NCBI GenBank assembly: GCA_013420905.1 | Contig: JAAXNY010000011.1 | Location: 1,736,001 to 1,800,000 of the forward strand | Direction of reading: 5' to 3' | Length of the DNA: 64,000 nucleotides | From: Collybia mongolica | Lineage: Eukaryota > Basidiomycota > Agaricomycetes > Agaricales > Clitocybaceae | Part shown: one piece after another, positions 25,937 through 37,687 of the stretch | Layout of the letters: the number at the start of each line of letters is the position of its first letter | Position numbering within the stretch: position 1 is the stretch's first letter | Notes under the pieces: model-generated | What the model saw: only the letters and a program-made list of their open reading frames with translations | What the model was told of the DNA's origin: nothing | The model's database searches: none | Position numbers and translations under genes: made by a program

Positions 25937-27082
25937 TTTGACGGAGGCAAGTGATCTTTGTCATTATCCGAAATCTCCCAGACTCATTGCATTGGAAGGC
26001 ACGCCGAGTTTCTGGGGATACAGAAAGATATCGGTCCCCTTAATGCAGGGCTATACCGATTCCCTGGTTCTTCTCTTCGCACCATAGGATAAGGCTCAAA
26101 CAAAAAGCAGACTAGGAGGAAAACCCAGCGAAGGAAGCCTGAGAGCAACGACCGCGGTCAGACACAAAAGCTCTCCTCACAAAGTGTACCATCAGAGAAA
26201 TCCACTTCGTATCGTTACATAAATCGAAGTAAGAGTCACTCATGTCCAAGTAGGAGATTCCGAGTGATCTAACCCTAAATTATTGGCCATGGTTTCTGCT
26301 GGCAACCAATTGCTGTTATAATAATCAATGATACATATCAATACGATTGACATCAGGCCTAGGTGACATAATAGCCGGTTACCGGTTACCTTCAACTCCA
26401 GGCTTCGAGTCAATTGCCGCACTCCTTATATGGCCCCGGTCGAGATGGCTCCGAGTTTTCCTTCCAGCCATCACATGTCCTGTGTGTACACATGGACCTG
26501 TATCGCCATGCCCTGTTTCCTTAGATCGCTAAGTCCATGTGTCAAACAGTCGCGCTCATAATCACAACGGGCGGTGTTGCGGACTCACAGTCATGCCTTG
26601 GACTTAACTTTCAACAGAGGTCAGTACCCCGAAGGTTGGAGTCATATGGCATATAATGGCCATTTTTCACTTCTAAGATTCATACTTATCCTCTGGACCC
26701 CCAGCTCAGTCGTTTATTCGTATCGAAGCAGATTTTTATGCACTCAAAATTAAGAAACTTGCTGATGCGTATCAATGTTTGGCGCAATGTGCCCCTCTGT
26801 TCGCCGAAATTACCCTTATCTCACAAAATGCAAACGCCCGTAATCTACATACGAGTCACCTTGGCATTGGTCATTGGATCCAATTACTTGCTATTTCTGG
26901 AACCTAGCACGTAAACCTACACAGCTGGCCTACATGGGCTGCCCTCCTTCGGCGAATGTACAGCACTGGGTACGTCAAGATCTCTGTCAGACAGTTCCGA
27001 TATCTAAAGGGCAACAAATCCTGCTTTCACACTTTTGCTCTTACCTCCAGAACGAAAAGCGTGCACGCACACTATCCGGGTC
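25937..27082. other. Intergenic stretch between DUF6533 copies B and C
   Basis: No gene recognised; open frames at 26347-26532 and 26874-27086 (+) show no domain. It contains the promoter of copy C. Confidence 0.4.
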
Positions 27083-28756
27083 ATGACTGAGTACACCCTG
27101 TCTCAGCTTGCAGAGCGTTCTCGGATCGAGTGAGTATGCAGAATCGATAAAAGCTCACTCCCCCCCCTGACGCCGTTCGTAATACAGTAAAGTGGTACTT
27201 GTAAAACAGCTCCGTCTTGTTTCATGGTGTAGTGCTGACCCCGTCTGGAGAGTACGACCCTTGCGTCCTTCATTGTCCTCTTATTCGACCACATTTTGAC
27301 GATCGGGGATGAGGTCGTGTGCACACTCAATCAATCAATGCCACAGATGCTAAACTGCTAGCGCTTTTGTCCAGGTCAAATATATCTGGGGGAGAAGGTT
27401 AACAATCAGTAAGTGGACATTCTCTTTTAAGACCCAGTCAAGCCTCAACAGAAATAGTCAGTGGTCTCTTCCTTTTGAACAGATATTTTACACTCATAGC
27501 AATGATTGTCTATTTGGCCGGTGTGACCTCAACGCCAATGACCCCTGTTGGTGGTGTTGCGCCAAATAGTCCAATAAATGTAGGCTGAGTGTCTTACGCT
27601 CGTTTTTTCAGATATTGAGACGAGTATTCTTTGACTAGATGTCAGTTTTTCGCCTTCCAGGGCAAGAGTTGTAGCTCATCACCAACACCATTGAATTAAC
27701 AGTCATCCGGTGGAAGTTATTGTGGTTTTATCCATCGTTTCCGTGTTGATTGCGGAAATCTTGTTAATTTTAAGGTTCGTGGAGTAGTCAGCTAGTAATA
27801 TCCGATTAACTTTCGTTCAAAGGGTTTCTGCTGTTTACCATAACAACAAATTTATTATTGCCTTCCTAATATTCCTGTGGATTGCTCATCTGATAATGAT
27901 GGTATATGTTACCATGGAAGGTGAGTAGTCAACCTTACCACGCTCAATCCTTATATTAAGATACGTCCTACCAATGATCAGCCTCAGAATACCTGTCCGA
28001 AAATCATATCTCTAAGATTTTATTCATAGGGTGAGTCGCACTTTGTCCGCTTTTTTTACGATGGCTTGCTCAACTTCTGTGACTGCATAGGCCATCTGCG
28101 GGCCTGATATTTGTCGTTCCTGCCGTAGTATTCGATACTGTCGTTGGTGTCCTTTTAACCTTCGGCCTGTATCAAAATTCGGGCCGATTTCGAGATCAAA
28201 TGCCATTGGTCAGGTTGATCATGAGGGACGGAACCCTCTATTTTTTTGTTGTCTTCGCGAGCAACGTCACATGGATCTTGACCCAGTCCTTTCTCCAAAC
28301 ACGGATGGGACCTCATACTAGTAGTGTGGGTAAACAAACCGATTTCTGCTTTTTTTTTTCCGCTGAAACTTGGCGTTGTGCTCAGGCTTTCCGAGAAAGC
28401 GACTTGACACCACTTGAAATGTCAGATATAATTTCTTTATACATAGGAGCAGTGGCTAATATTTCTTTGATGTCAGTTGGTCGGCATGGTGCGTTTTCAC
28501 CTGTGAATCACAAATCTAGGCCACTCTCAAGCTAAACTTTGATAGCATCACCACTACGATGATCGGCCGTTTGACACTAAATATGAGGGAATATAACCCT
28601 TCGAATGATGAGGAGTTTACATTAACGCGGTTGAGATTCCGAAGCGAAGTCTCTCGACAACCCATTGGGTCTGAATGGGTGATCGAAGACTACTACGGTC
28701 AGCCGGAGGATAACACGCCAACTCAGCGACCATCGGGAATGAGATACGCCGATTGA
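27083..28756 (+). CDS. DUF6533 seven-helix membrane protein, copy C
   Basis: Membrane protein of 332 residues, function unknown. Exons 27083-27129, 27188-27200, 27251-27313, 27375-27408, 27452-27579, 27639-27640, 27703-27774, 27823-27920, 27982-28030, 28091-28325, 28386-28420, 28477-28488 and 28546-28756 (999 nt). DUF6533 signature: VLLFDHILTIGDE, VKYIWGRRLTI, LFLLNRYFTLIAM. Helices follow at VEVIVVLSIVSVLIAEILL, FIIAFLIFLWIAHLIMMV, LIFVVPAVVFDTVVGVLL and TLYFFVVFASNVTWIL, then EIWSACITTTMIGRLTLNM. The tail of about 60 residues is polar and acidic. It is in direct orientation with copy B, 1.1 kb downstream, as expected from local duplication. The 2-nt exon is AT at 27639-27640. Confidence 0.86.
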
Positions 28757-30133
28757 CATTGTTAAAAAAGGAAATGTTTTGGACGTGCCAAGGCATATAG
28801 AGCGCAAATTTGACAAGTGAGGCAAGAGCCTTTGAGGTTTTGGGCGGTGGTACGGGAAGTACGCGATAGCGTAACAACTGGACGCGCCGAACGTTATTAA
28901 AAATCACGCTATATAATGTTCACAGACAAGCGCATATGTAACGGCCAGTAAATAGTCACGAATAAATCGTTCTCAGCCGCTGGCAGTACAAGAGCTATGT
29001 TTTCGGTACATATACTTAAGGATCATTGGCTGGACCTTGAGGTAAAAGAAGTCTTGCGGATAACTTGAAGTACAGTCGAAGAAGGGTATGTATACAGCTA
29101 CTTCGTCAAGAGGTCATCAATTGGGTTAAATCCAACTTGCCTGATTGGTGAGTGTTGCATATATCACACGAATACAGCAGGACGAAGGTTTGCCAAGAAC
29201 CGTTGAACCCCGCACTGCCTAGGGCATTTACAAGTGTGTGGTAGATGATTTCATGGGACACCTGATCAAAAAAAGCACTGAGCATGATGCATGATGAACG
29301 GGAAGTAACAAGACAGACAAGTTATTGTATGTATCCGTTTTCATCCTGATGCAATAGATGGCAATAGCTTCCTTTTTATGGCATCAAATATGGTGTATTA
29401 TTTAGGAAGGATTGAGTTTCTAGACTGTGCCAGGAGGGATATAGATCATATCTGTGATACTGGTTATGTCGTGCTTATAAGATTGTCAGGTAATAAGAGA
29501 ATGTAGACGCTTGCGAAACCGTTCTGGATTTGGCAGATGTTGGTGTTCGTATTGTGCAGGATCAGGGAGGGTATGGCTTTGACAGGGCGGATGCGGATTA
29601 TGACACGATATCAATTGTTTTCAGTGATGAGGTTAGTTCGGGGTCGAGTGAATTACTCCTCTGCTGAGTAGTGATCTCTAAGGCTTTCAGGGTATGAATC
29701 GCATGCCTTTGTTAAGAGCGCTTTCGACAGGCTGTGACTGCTTGAGAATGGCAAAGTATGGGTCTTCTAGAGATTTCTTGCTTGCAAAGATTGTGAGTTT
29801 ATGGTAAGTGGGATGATTCGACTAGAGGGAACTCATAGAAAATGACAGAAAAAACAGACACCTGTGTTCGTATCAGCAGACGACGTGAGGATGAGCAATG
29901 ATTACAGGTTATATTGTTTCGACGTTGCTGCCGCCAGCTCCGAACAATGATGTGTAAAAATATCAGATGTAGATGATTGGCGGTGACCTCAGGAGATTCG
30001 CATGAGGTTCCGACGGCATCGGCGTTTTCTCGTTGGCATAGATATTAGGCACGATGGCAGTTCAAAAATCGTATGTCGGTCGCCGAAGAAAGATGGGTAT
30101 ATGTTCACTGGAAACGCGTTGAAGAGACTGGTG
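28757..30133. other. Stretch without a secure gene
   Basis: No open frame of note and no recognised repeat; the right end is the 3' flank of ASF1. Confidence 0.4.
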
Positions 30134-30891
30134 TTATGGAGCAGGACCATTCGATTTTGTATCGGCGTCAACTTCCATTGTATCATCAAGATCATTGGCC
30201 GACGGTACAGCGGCAGATGTTGCTGCACCAGCGGCTGCTTGTCCTTGCTGAGGTGGAGCAACATCCCTTCGGGCGAAACGTACAAGGCGTTGGTTGCTGG
30301 AAAGAAACTATCGATGAACGGACGCACCATTTGATTTGAAATCGGGTAACACGCGGCTTTGTGCTGATGTCTCTCACGAGTCGCTCAAACATGATCTTCG
30401 TTGGCGGTGTCTCCTTCATCTCCTCGTTATCATACTCAGTATTTTGGTAATATCCCACACGGACGAATTCCTGTTCCTTGTACGACCCCGTCAAGATGAG
30501 TGCAGCAACACCTAAGACATCTTCTGGTGGTATTTTTGATGGGTCTGGTGGTGAACCTTCGAACTCGAACGAGTTTACTCCTGAGGGTACAGGTCCCACA
30601 AGACAATCGTCAAGCTCTTGATCAAGATCCTCGTTTCCTGGCGATGAGACATATATGAGCTTCCACTCTAGGTCTGCGATATATGATTAGCTGTCAAGGA
30701 CTCAATGAACAGCCCATAATTACCGTCTTTCAGAGGTGCTATACACTCGAAAGTGACACGAAACTGGTAGACGTCCGAAAACCGAGCGGGGTTATTGATA
30801 AATTCAACATTCTGCAATATGATTGACTCCATTAAGAAATACCAGGTAAAAGAGAGAGATTTTGACGCACTCTAATGGTTACAATCGCCAT
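30134..30891 (-). CDS. ASF1: Histone H3-H4 chaperone Asf1
   Basis: Nuclear chaperone that hands H3-H4 to CAF-1 and HIRA during replication and transcription; 195 residues. Exons (minus) 30891-30871, 30811-30724, 30673-30328 and 30266-30134 (588 nt). The conserved immunoglobulin-like core covers residues 1-155. Family motifs seen: NVEFINNPARFSD, LEWKLIYVSSPG, CLVGPVPSGVNSFEFEG, IPPEDVLGVAALILTGSYKE, VRVGYYQNTEYDNEE and KPRVTRFQIKW. The first exon codes for only seven residues (MAIVTIR). The C-terminal tail (about 40 residues) is A/Q-rich then acidic (DLDDTMEVDADT), as in other fungal Asf1 proteins. It is divergent from the Lte1-like gene; the shared upstream region has an ACGCGA element at 30951-30956 that could serve G1/S control. 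Confidence 0.96.
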
Positions 30892-31364
30892 CTAATATAT
30901 ATCAAATACACAGCAAAGTCAGGAGCAAGAGCAGGCTTCAGCGGGGCGCGACGCGACATGAACGTCACACCGCCTCGTCACTTGTGTGACGGAGTACACG
31001 TGATTTCAATTGTCTTGACTTCCGAATCCCGACTTCAACAATCCCATTATAATTTGTTCTCGAAGTTGACGACAACGACGACCGCTCTCAGGAATCAAGC
31101 GAAAGCCTGGTGAGCGCTGAAGGACGCTACGGAGAACTCGAGGATCTAAGGATCGAACGATTGTGGCGGACATCATAGAAGAGCGTATCTCTTGGCGAAT
31201 ATCACTTCTCAAGGTCTCTGTTCTCGCCCATTCTCATTGTGTATCCAACTACGACCACACCTGGGGCGACTACTATGTCTTATTAGCTCTTTAAGTCCCC
31301 TTGTCTCATCCTCGCTTTCTACACCTTTCATCATCACACTGTATACATCTCTCTCACTGCTACA
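30892..31364. promoter_or_regulatory. Shared divergent promoter region of ASF1 and the Lte1-like gene
   Basis: 473 nt between two start codons facing away from each other. It holds ACGCGA at 30951-30956 (MCB-like), a TATATAT stretch beside the ASF1 start, and a CACGTG at about 30999-31004. No RNA gene seen. Confidence 0.45.
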
Positions 31365-34300
31365 ATGTCATTCATTCCCGACTCTCCAGCTGGAGAAGAC
31401 GGCTCATCACGCTTCAGCACAACATCAGCTTCGACATCCTCCCCGACGCAACCGTCAGCACCCAATATTTCCCCAAGAACTTCCTCAGCTCCAGAATCTG
31501 AGCCTGTCAAGGAACTTGACAGTTCAATAACCAATCTTCTTTTGCCTTTACCCCCGTCGTTAGCTATCATATCTTCCCCATCCCCCACATCTTCAGGCGC
31601 GGTTGACGACTCACAAAATGTGGATTTAACATCTCAAGAATTTGCCAAGGCGGATATCTCTGTAGCTCGTCAGTTATAATGGTTCATTGAATTTCACAAC
31701 CGACTGACATATAACACCACAGCTGATGGAAGCTTCATTGAAACATCATCTGGGTTTGCAGCTCGTGAGATAAAGATTCATTGGGATCAGCATATTGGGG
31801 TTGGTAAATCAGTTCGCTCACCATATGTCATCACTGCGTTTGTGAATCAGCATGGAAAGCAAATGTATCGCGTTGGGTATGTCTTGTCTTTTGCCTTATG
31901 AAATTCCACGACTTACTTTACCTATCGATAGCCGTCGTGAAATGTCCGCGCCAGCCGCTTCAGCTGCAGAAGTTGAGCAGCGTGTAACTCAGTCAACGTC
32001 GCCTAGCGAGCACTCTATTTCCCCTCAGGCGGGACGCCGCTCCAGGATGAGCATGCATGCGTTAGCTCCATCTATATTCAGAAATGGAAGCAACTCGTCA
32101 GGAAAGCCGCAAGCTCCGGTGTCTCAAGGTTCTGGGCCGAGGAAGCTTCGAAAAACACGATCAATTCCCGACTTGGGCAGCATCTCTACCAACGCCTCTT
32201 CATCAGTGGACCATCCGTCACAGCACGCCGGGGCTACATCAACATTGACAGGACGCGCGCACTCACACAGTGTAACGGGTGCCGATGTTGCCCCATTCTC
32301 AACAATTGCATCAGCACGGCGTCGTGACCGAGACTTATTTGGAGGGATCATGGAATGGAATACACCATCCACGAGCGACTCGACGAGTTTTTCTACGCAC
32401 AGCTTGTCCCTGCCCAGGCAAGCGCCTAATGAACCTTACGAACCTTCAACTTCTCTCGCTATCATTATTCATCCTTTTGGCCCCGGCGTTACGTTCGATT
32501 CCCCATCTAGAAAACCTGCCACTGAGTATTTACCAACACCACGCTTGCTTCGTGAAATGCAGTCATTTGAATCTGGGCTGACTGCTCGGCAGCCTGAACC
32601 CCAAAGGCGCATAGGACAAGATTCTGCCTTAACCTTGGAAATAAACCCCCTTAATGAAACGACTCGTCCTCCTTCCGCTCTACAAATACACGTTCCAATG
32701 GAACAGGGCACGATCCATCCCGAGATATCAACTGCATCTCCATCGCCAGAAATGACGGCTCTTTCGCGATACTCTACCGATGTCTTTGACGTACTCCAGA
32801 CCTATCGAGGGCTCCCACTGTTGGAGAAGCTATCTCTCGGATCAGAAGAGACGACAGTCATCAAGATGTCGTTGTCCGCGGATGACACTGCTGTTCCGCG
32901 CGATGACCCTCGGTTCGTGATTTGGGGAGAAACACAGAAGGAACAGGACCATGATGACAATTCTGTCTCCCATGAAAGTTTTGCCGAATCGTCCGCTAAC
33001 TCGTCTATGTCTAAACGACGGAACACCCGAGGCAAAGCACCAGAATCGCCGAACGCGAGGTTGCCATTGGAAGGGACGAAAAAAGTCATTATTGCTGCGA
33101 CAATCGAGCGGTGGATAGCCCAATTAACGAGCGACTTGAATTACGATGAACTTCTTGATTTTTTCTTGACCTACCGAACATACGTCGGTGCAGTTGACCT
33201 TTGCCACTTGCTAATTTGTCGATTTCATTGGGCTTTGCAACCCGCTACATCTCCCCGTGACGAGCGCATACGTCAAGTAGTACGGGTCAGGACATTCGTC
33301 GCTATGCGATACTGGGTGGTAACCTTTTTTACCGTGGACTTCTTGCCGAATCGGGAACTCAGGCTTCTTCTTGCAAGCTGGTTGAATACTTTGATCCGCG
33401 ATCCGGTGCTGGATAAGCATAATGACGGGCGGGTAAGCAATTTCCAGTTCCTTCTTTTCTGGTTCGTCGCTCAATTCAAGACGGCCATAGAACATTGTGC
33501 GGAAATTAATGAAAGTTGCAAAGGAATGCAAGCAAGTACACACACGTTCGCCTCCTGTAAATAAGCCTCGAGTTTCCTCAGCACCCTCTAAGACAACGCC
33601 CGGCAAAAAAGAACAGCTATTCGGTGCTGAATTTGCCGCCGCAACGCAGAAACCGAGTATCGATGACGAGGAATCTGACGTTGATTTAGATTTTCTCCAA
33701 GGTGACTCAACATCTGACATACCCTCTGGGTATCTGCATGATTCTGCAAATGCGCACCTTACGGCTGCCCACATGCATGTTGGTGCTACCGGCGTTTCTG
33801 CGACACGACCAGCATCAATTCCATTTTCATCGCTTTCTATCTTACAACGCACCGAACACGCCCCCGGGCCTGCCGAGTTTGATAGCCCCTTCGTCCAAAC
33901 TACCGCAGCATTACCCATTCCCCATGGAGCGCTCTCCCGGGCATTCGTCAGAACTATTGGACGACTTGGGCGCTGGAGACGGGTCCTCAATTCCAGATCC
34001 GTAGCACGTACGTCTTTGGGTGGCTGTGCAGACGTATCTGCTTTTGACCTTGAAGGAAACATCCCCCGAGAGTTGCTGAACGCAAATGGAGGGGTTGAAC
34101 GGTTCCTGGGAGTGATCGGACCCCCACCAAAGTCTTCTCCAACGAAGATAACCATGGCCCCCATAAGCTCTACCTCAGCCACTGCCACTGACCACCCACC
34201 CAGACCCCAAGCAGCACCTGGAGGTCCGCAACTACCCGCTCTATCAATACCTACGCCGCATCCGCCTGCGATGACCGACGAGTCACCCGACATACCGGCC

Positions 34301-36460
34301 ATGACTCTCGAGAAGATCGTCAGCAGAGAGGCATCCACGCCATCTCCACCACCGTCGCCAACCACCGAAGCTGAATCTATAATTTCCGACCCAAGCGAAC
34401 ATGGTCAAAGAGTCAACCTGCCCAATAATCTAGAGTCCGACGACAGGGCTGTTTCATTTCGGTCATCCTCAACAGACTCCCTGGGTACCCCTTTAACCCA
34501 TGGCGGACTTGCGCCTACCTTCCCCCCACTGGCCGAACCCCAGTGGCAGTTCCCGATCGCGTCGATTGAAGATTTGGATCTCTCTGACACATCATCAGAT
34601 CTCCATGTAAGCCCCGCTTCACCTCCAGGTTTACGTCGACAGCCGCGCAAGTTGCCTTTCCGCCGCGAATTCGAGTTTGTACGCAGACCGGATACAGTCT
34701 CCTCAATGGGGCTTGCTTCACATGCGTCAATGATGTCCACTGCGAGCTCGGCCATGTCATCTCCGTCGGTAGTTGGGTTTGGCGGTAACATCGCAGTGTG
34801 GCAGATGAACGCTCTTGTCGATTCTCTGAGTAATGATGGGGAAACCGGAGACGTGGAAGATGCTCTTCGTCGCTTGGAAGGCCAAATAAACCCTCGCGAA
34901 CAGCAAGAAAAAGCTTCAAAGGTTGACGGCTGGGTGCGCACCATGCGAGAACGTATGGCTGCTGGAGATTATGAAGACGAGGAATTCCGAACATCTGATG
35001 ATGAAGATAACCAACAAGAGGACCTCGTTTATAATGCTTTTTATGATAACGATTCCAACAGGCCACACAGCATATCCGTCTTAGCCCCATCCCAAACCGA
35101 ATCAAGTGGTCCATCAAATATGGACGGGACATTCGACTCTATGGACACACCTATCCCCACACAGACATCTCATATGGTTCCTCCTCCACCAGGCCCTGAA
35201 TCACCAACTCGTCCTGAAGCCAAGCCTGCACCTGAGGATGCAGTACCACTTGAAATTCTGCAAAGCAGGGTGTCCTCTCGGCCATCGACACCGTCATCCC
35301 ACAGGCTTTCTATGTCACTATTTGGGACTTCGGAATCTCCTCGAAGCCATCGATCTTTTATCCTTAGTCATCAAACTGCTGAGCTTGCTCGACATTTCGC
35401 GATGATTGACCGGGAACTCTTTATGGGTGTCAAGTTCGAGGAGCTTGTGTTAGATGATTGGATGAGTTGTGCGGAGGTCGATGTTCTAGACTGGGCCCAA
35501 TACCTCAAAGACCGTGCTCGGTGGAAGGCGGAAAACCGCTATCATGATAAAACAAGCGCTCTGGCTGCTGTTCGGGCACGGTTCAACCTCTTGGCTAACT
35601 TCACAATTTCGGAAATCGCTTTGACTCAATCCAGCGAACGTCCAGTCCTTGTTAGTAAATTCATAAGGATTGCTTGGGTTAGTAGTACCATCCTTCTTTT
35701 AAACTATCAGTGCTCATGAGGCACATCAGAAAGCGTACCTGATGTCTAACTTTAGCACCCTGGTTGCCATAATTGCTGCACTACAAAGCGAATGGGTAAC
35801 AAGGGCAATGCGAAAGTGTTCTTGGGGCCGAGTCGGGCTGTGGGAGAATCGCATGTTTAAAGACTTGAAGATCTTTACAACGAATTCCGAGGATTTCAAG
35901 TATATCCGCCAAGTCGTGGAATCCATCGTCGAAGCAAAAACTCTGGATACCAATACACATGCACCCTCCGTTATAAGTGGTGGGGGTGCCGATACCCAAT
36001 CAGGGAAAGGCAAATCAGACCGTTCAGCTACATCGCCAGCCTGTATACCATTCATCGGTGTGTACTTATCGCCATTGTTCTGGCATTAAGCTTATTTGGA
36101 TCTGGCACAGGCATTTACCTGTCGCAGCTCAAGCAGCATAGCAAACTCCCCGACTTAATCGATCCAACGGCTCCGAATGAAGCTGTCGGTATCAACCCGG
36201 AGACATCAAATTTTGATGCACCTGCCCATCCTGAAGTATTTTCAACTCTTGCGCCTCTTCCTGTCTCCATGCATCTTGAACCCTTGATTAATGTCCACAA
36301 ACAACGGCGAATAGCTGGTGTTATCAAGTCTCTTGTTGCTGGTCAACACTTGGCAAGTCGAGTGAAGTTTGACATTGACAAGCGATTGTTCCAAAAGTGT
36401 CTTCGTCTTCGTGGGCTGGATTCTGGTATGCTCCAAAGAGCGCTCGCTGCATCGGAATGA
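31365..36460 (+). CDS. LTE1: Lte1-like Ras/Rap guanine-nucleotide exchange factor
   Basis: Large cytosolic signalling protein of 1607 residues. Exons 31365-31668, 31723-31876, 31932-33432, 33491-35677, 35730-36057 and 36111-36460 join in phase (4824 nt). A Ser/Pro-rich N terminus leads to a beta-rich stretch (DGSFIETSSGFAAREIKIHW). The RasGEF-N domain is near residues 535-680 (TIERWIAQLTSDLNYDELLDFFLTYRTY), split by an intron before NIVRKLMKVAKECK. A long disordered Ser/Pro/acidic linker follows. The catalytic RasGEF domain is at about 1283-1605: AELARHFAMIDRELFMGVKFEEL, FIRIAWKAYLMSNFSTLVAI, IPFIGIYLSQL. In yeast, Lte1 promotes mitotic exit; the target GTPase here is not determined. A long antisense open frame within the linker is a codon-bias shadow. 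Confidence 0.92.
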
Positions 36461-37164
36461 TGGGACTTTATCTACATTTGTTTCTTCGCTATCCATGTTC
36501 CTTGCATATTTAGAGTTCCCCCTTTCTATGTATTCCTAGCCACTCGCCTGATGAAAACACCCGACTTGAGCTGCCGAACCAAAAGGAATTCCTAGTCAAG
36601 GGTAAGTCTGGTTCGGGAACTGGTAAGTAAAGACATCCTAGTACACTGGCTCAGGTGACATTTCGACCCTTCATTTAGTAGCAAGGTAGAAAAAAAAACA
36701 GAAGCTTGATAATTGCTGCAACATCATCCCACATTGCCTTGTTCAAGTCTTTGGGTTTCGAACGGTCGAATTGTGAGTTGCACAGACCTACGGCTGAATC
36801 ACAGTAAGCGTATTTGTCAATTCCGCGGAAGACTACGTTCTAAGTTACAATGCATTTCTCGACTGTAGTGACTAGTAAAATTTTGACCCACCTCCCTTGG
36901 CATTTAGATACCATAATAGCATCTCAAAATGCTCCTGTAGCATGCGCGGAAGAGTCATGGCGTATATGACAGTCCCTGTCGGTGAGGTTAACAAACATTC
37001 ATCCGGCCCAAGTTGATAGCATACTGAGAAGTAGGCGTCAAGATCCACTAGTATCAAGTGGTATGTATAGCCATTGCTATGTATGGCTGGTCCGAGTTCC
37101 ATGATGAAAATTTCAAGTTCAATATTAAGAATAGATGATAAAGATTTAGGCATAGCCATAAAAT
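36461..37164. other. Stretch without a secure gene
   Basis: 3' flank of the Lte1-like gene, then a minus-strand open frame (36872-37159) with no recognised domain. CpG becomes scarce towards the right end, marking the edge of the transposon block. Confidence 0.4.
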
Positions 37165-37349
37165 GCAGATGTGAGAGGGCTCAGGCCCAAACACAAGCAT
37201 ACCCTGTACTGTGCGTGCGTCCTACCAATAGCCACGCACAGTTGCAGACTATGGAACTTTGGGGGTGCCCACCTCCAAGGACCCCTTGACTCCCTTCAGA
37301 AGATGCAGAGGTGCACTGCCCTCTGGATCACTGGTGCTTTCCATACCTC
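37165..37349 (+). mobile_element. LINE (non-LTR retrotransposon) fragment, left part
   Basis: Codes for the C-terminal side of a non-LTR reverse transcriptase: YCACVLPIATHSCRLWNFGG, then LQKMQRCTALWITGAF. This pattern is typical of fungal LINE proteins. It is truncated at its left end. The frame stops where the copia element begins and continues at 42684. The last five bases (ACCTC, 37345-37349) form one copy of the target-site duplication. Confidence 0.75.
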
Positions 37350-37616
37350 TGTTAAAGGTGGAAGCCTAGAGCTGGAGTCCTGAGTAAGAAACTAGTATAT
37401 TCACTAATATAAGTGAGTACTAACCTGGAGTCCTGAGTAAGAAACTGGGGACTCCAGAACGAGCTACTCTACACCTATATACCTGTAGGAACAATAGTAG
37501 AGTACAATAAACAATAGAACAATAGAACAATGGAACAATAGAACAATAGAACAATAGAACAATGAAAGAAGCGAAACAATACCAAGCTAAGCTATATACA
37601 CAGGTCAATTCTAACA
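37350..37616 (-). repeat. 3' LTR of the copia element
   Basis: 267 bp. It is identical to the other LTR except for one base (G in AAGTGAGT versus A) and 24 extra bases, three copies of an 8-bp AACAATAG-type tandem unit. Confidence 0.93.
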
Positions 37617-37628
37617 TACCCCCCTGAC
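37617..37628 (-). other. Polypurine tract of the copia element
   Basis: On the minus strand the sequence CAGGGGGGTA directly precedes the 3' LTR, as expected for plus-strand priming of reverse transcription. Confidence 0.6.
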
Positions 37629-37687
37629 CTGGTGCATCTCAATAAGAGTTACCAAAATCAAAATAGAGTAGTCAGAAACAAAACCAT

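Noticed and set aside
33211..34365. 384-codon open frame on the minus strand
   Set aside because: It lies antisense to the disordered linker of the Lte1-like gene, which has a continuous domain-bearing frame; it is a composition shadow without a domain.
37490..37562. CRISPR-like regular repeats (AACAATAG units)
   Set aside because: Short tandem octamers without spacers, inside an LTR.
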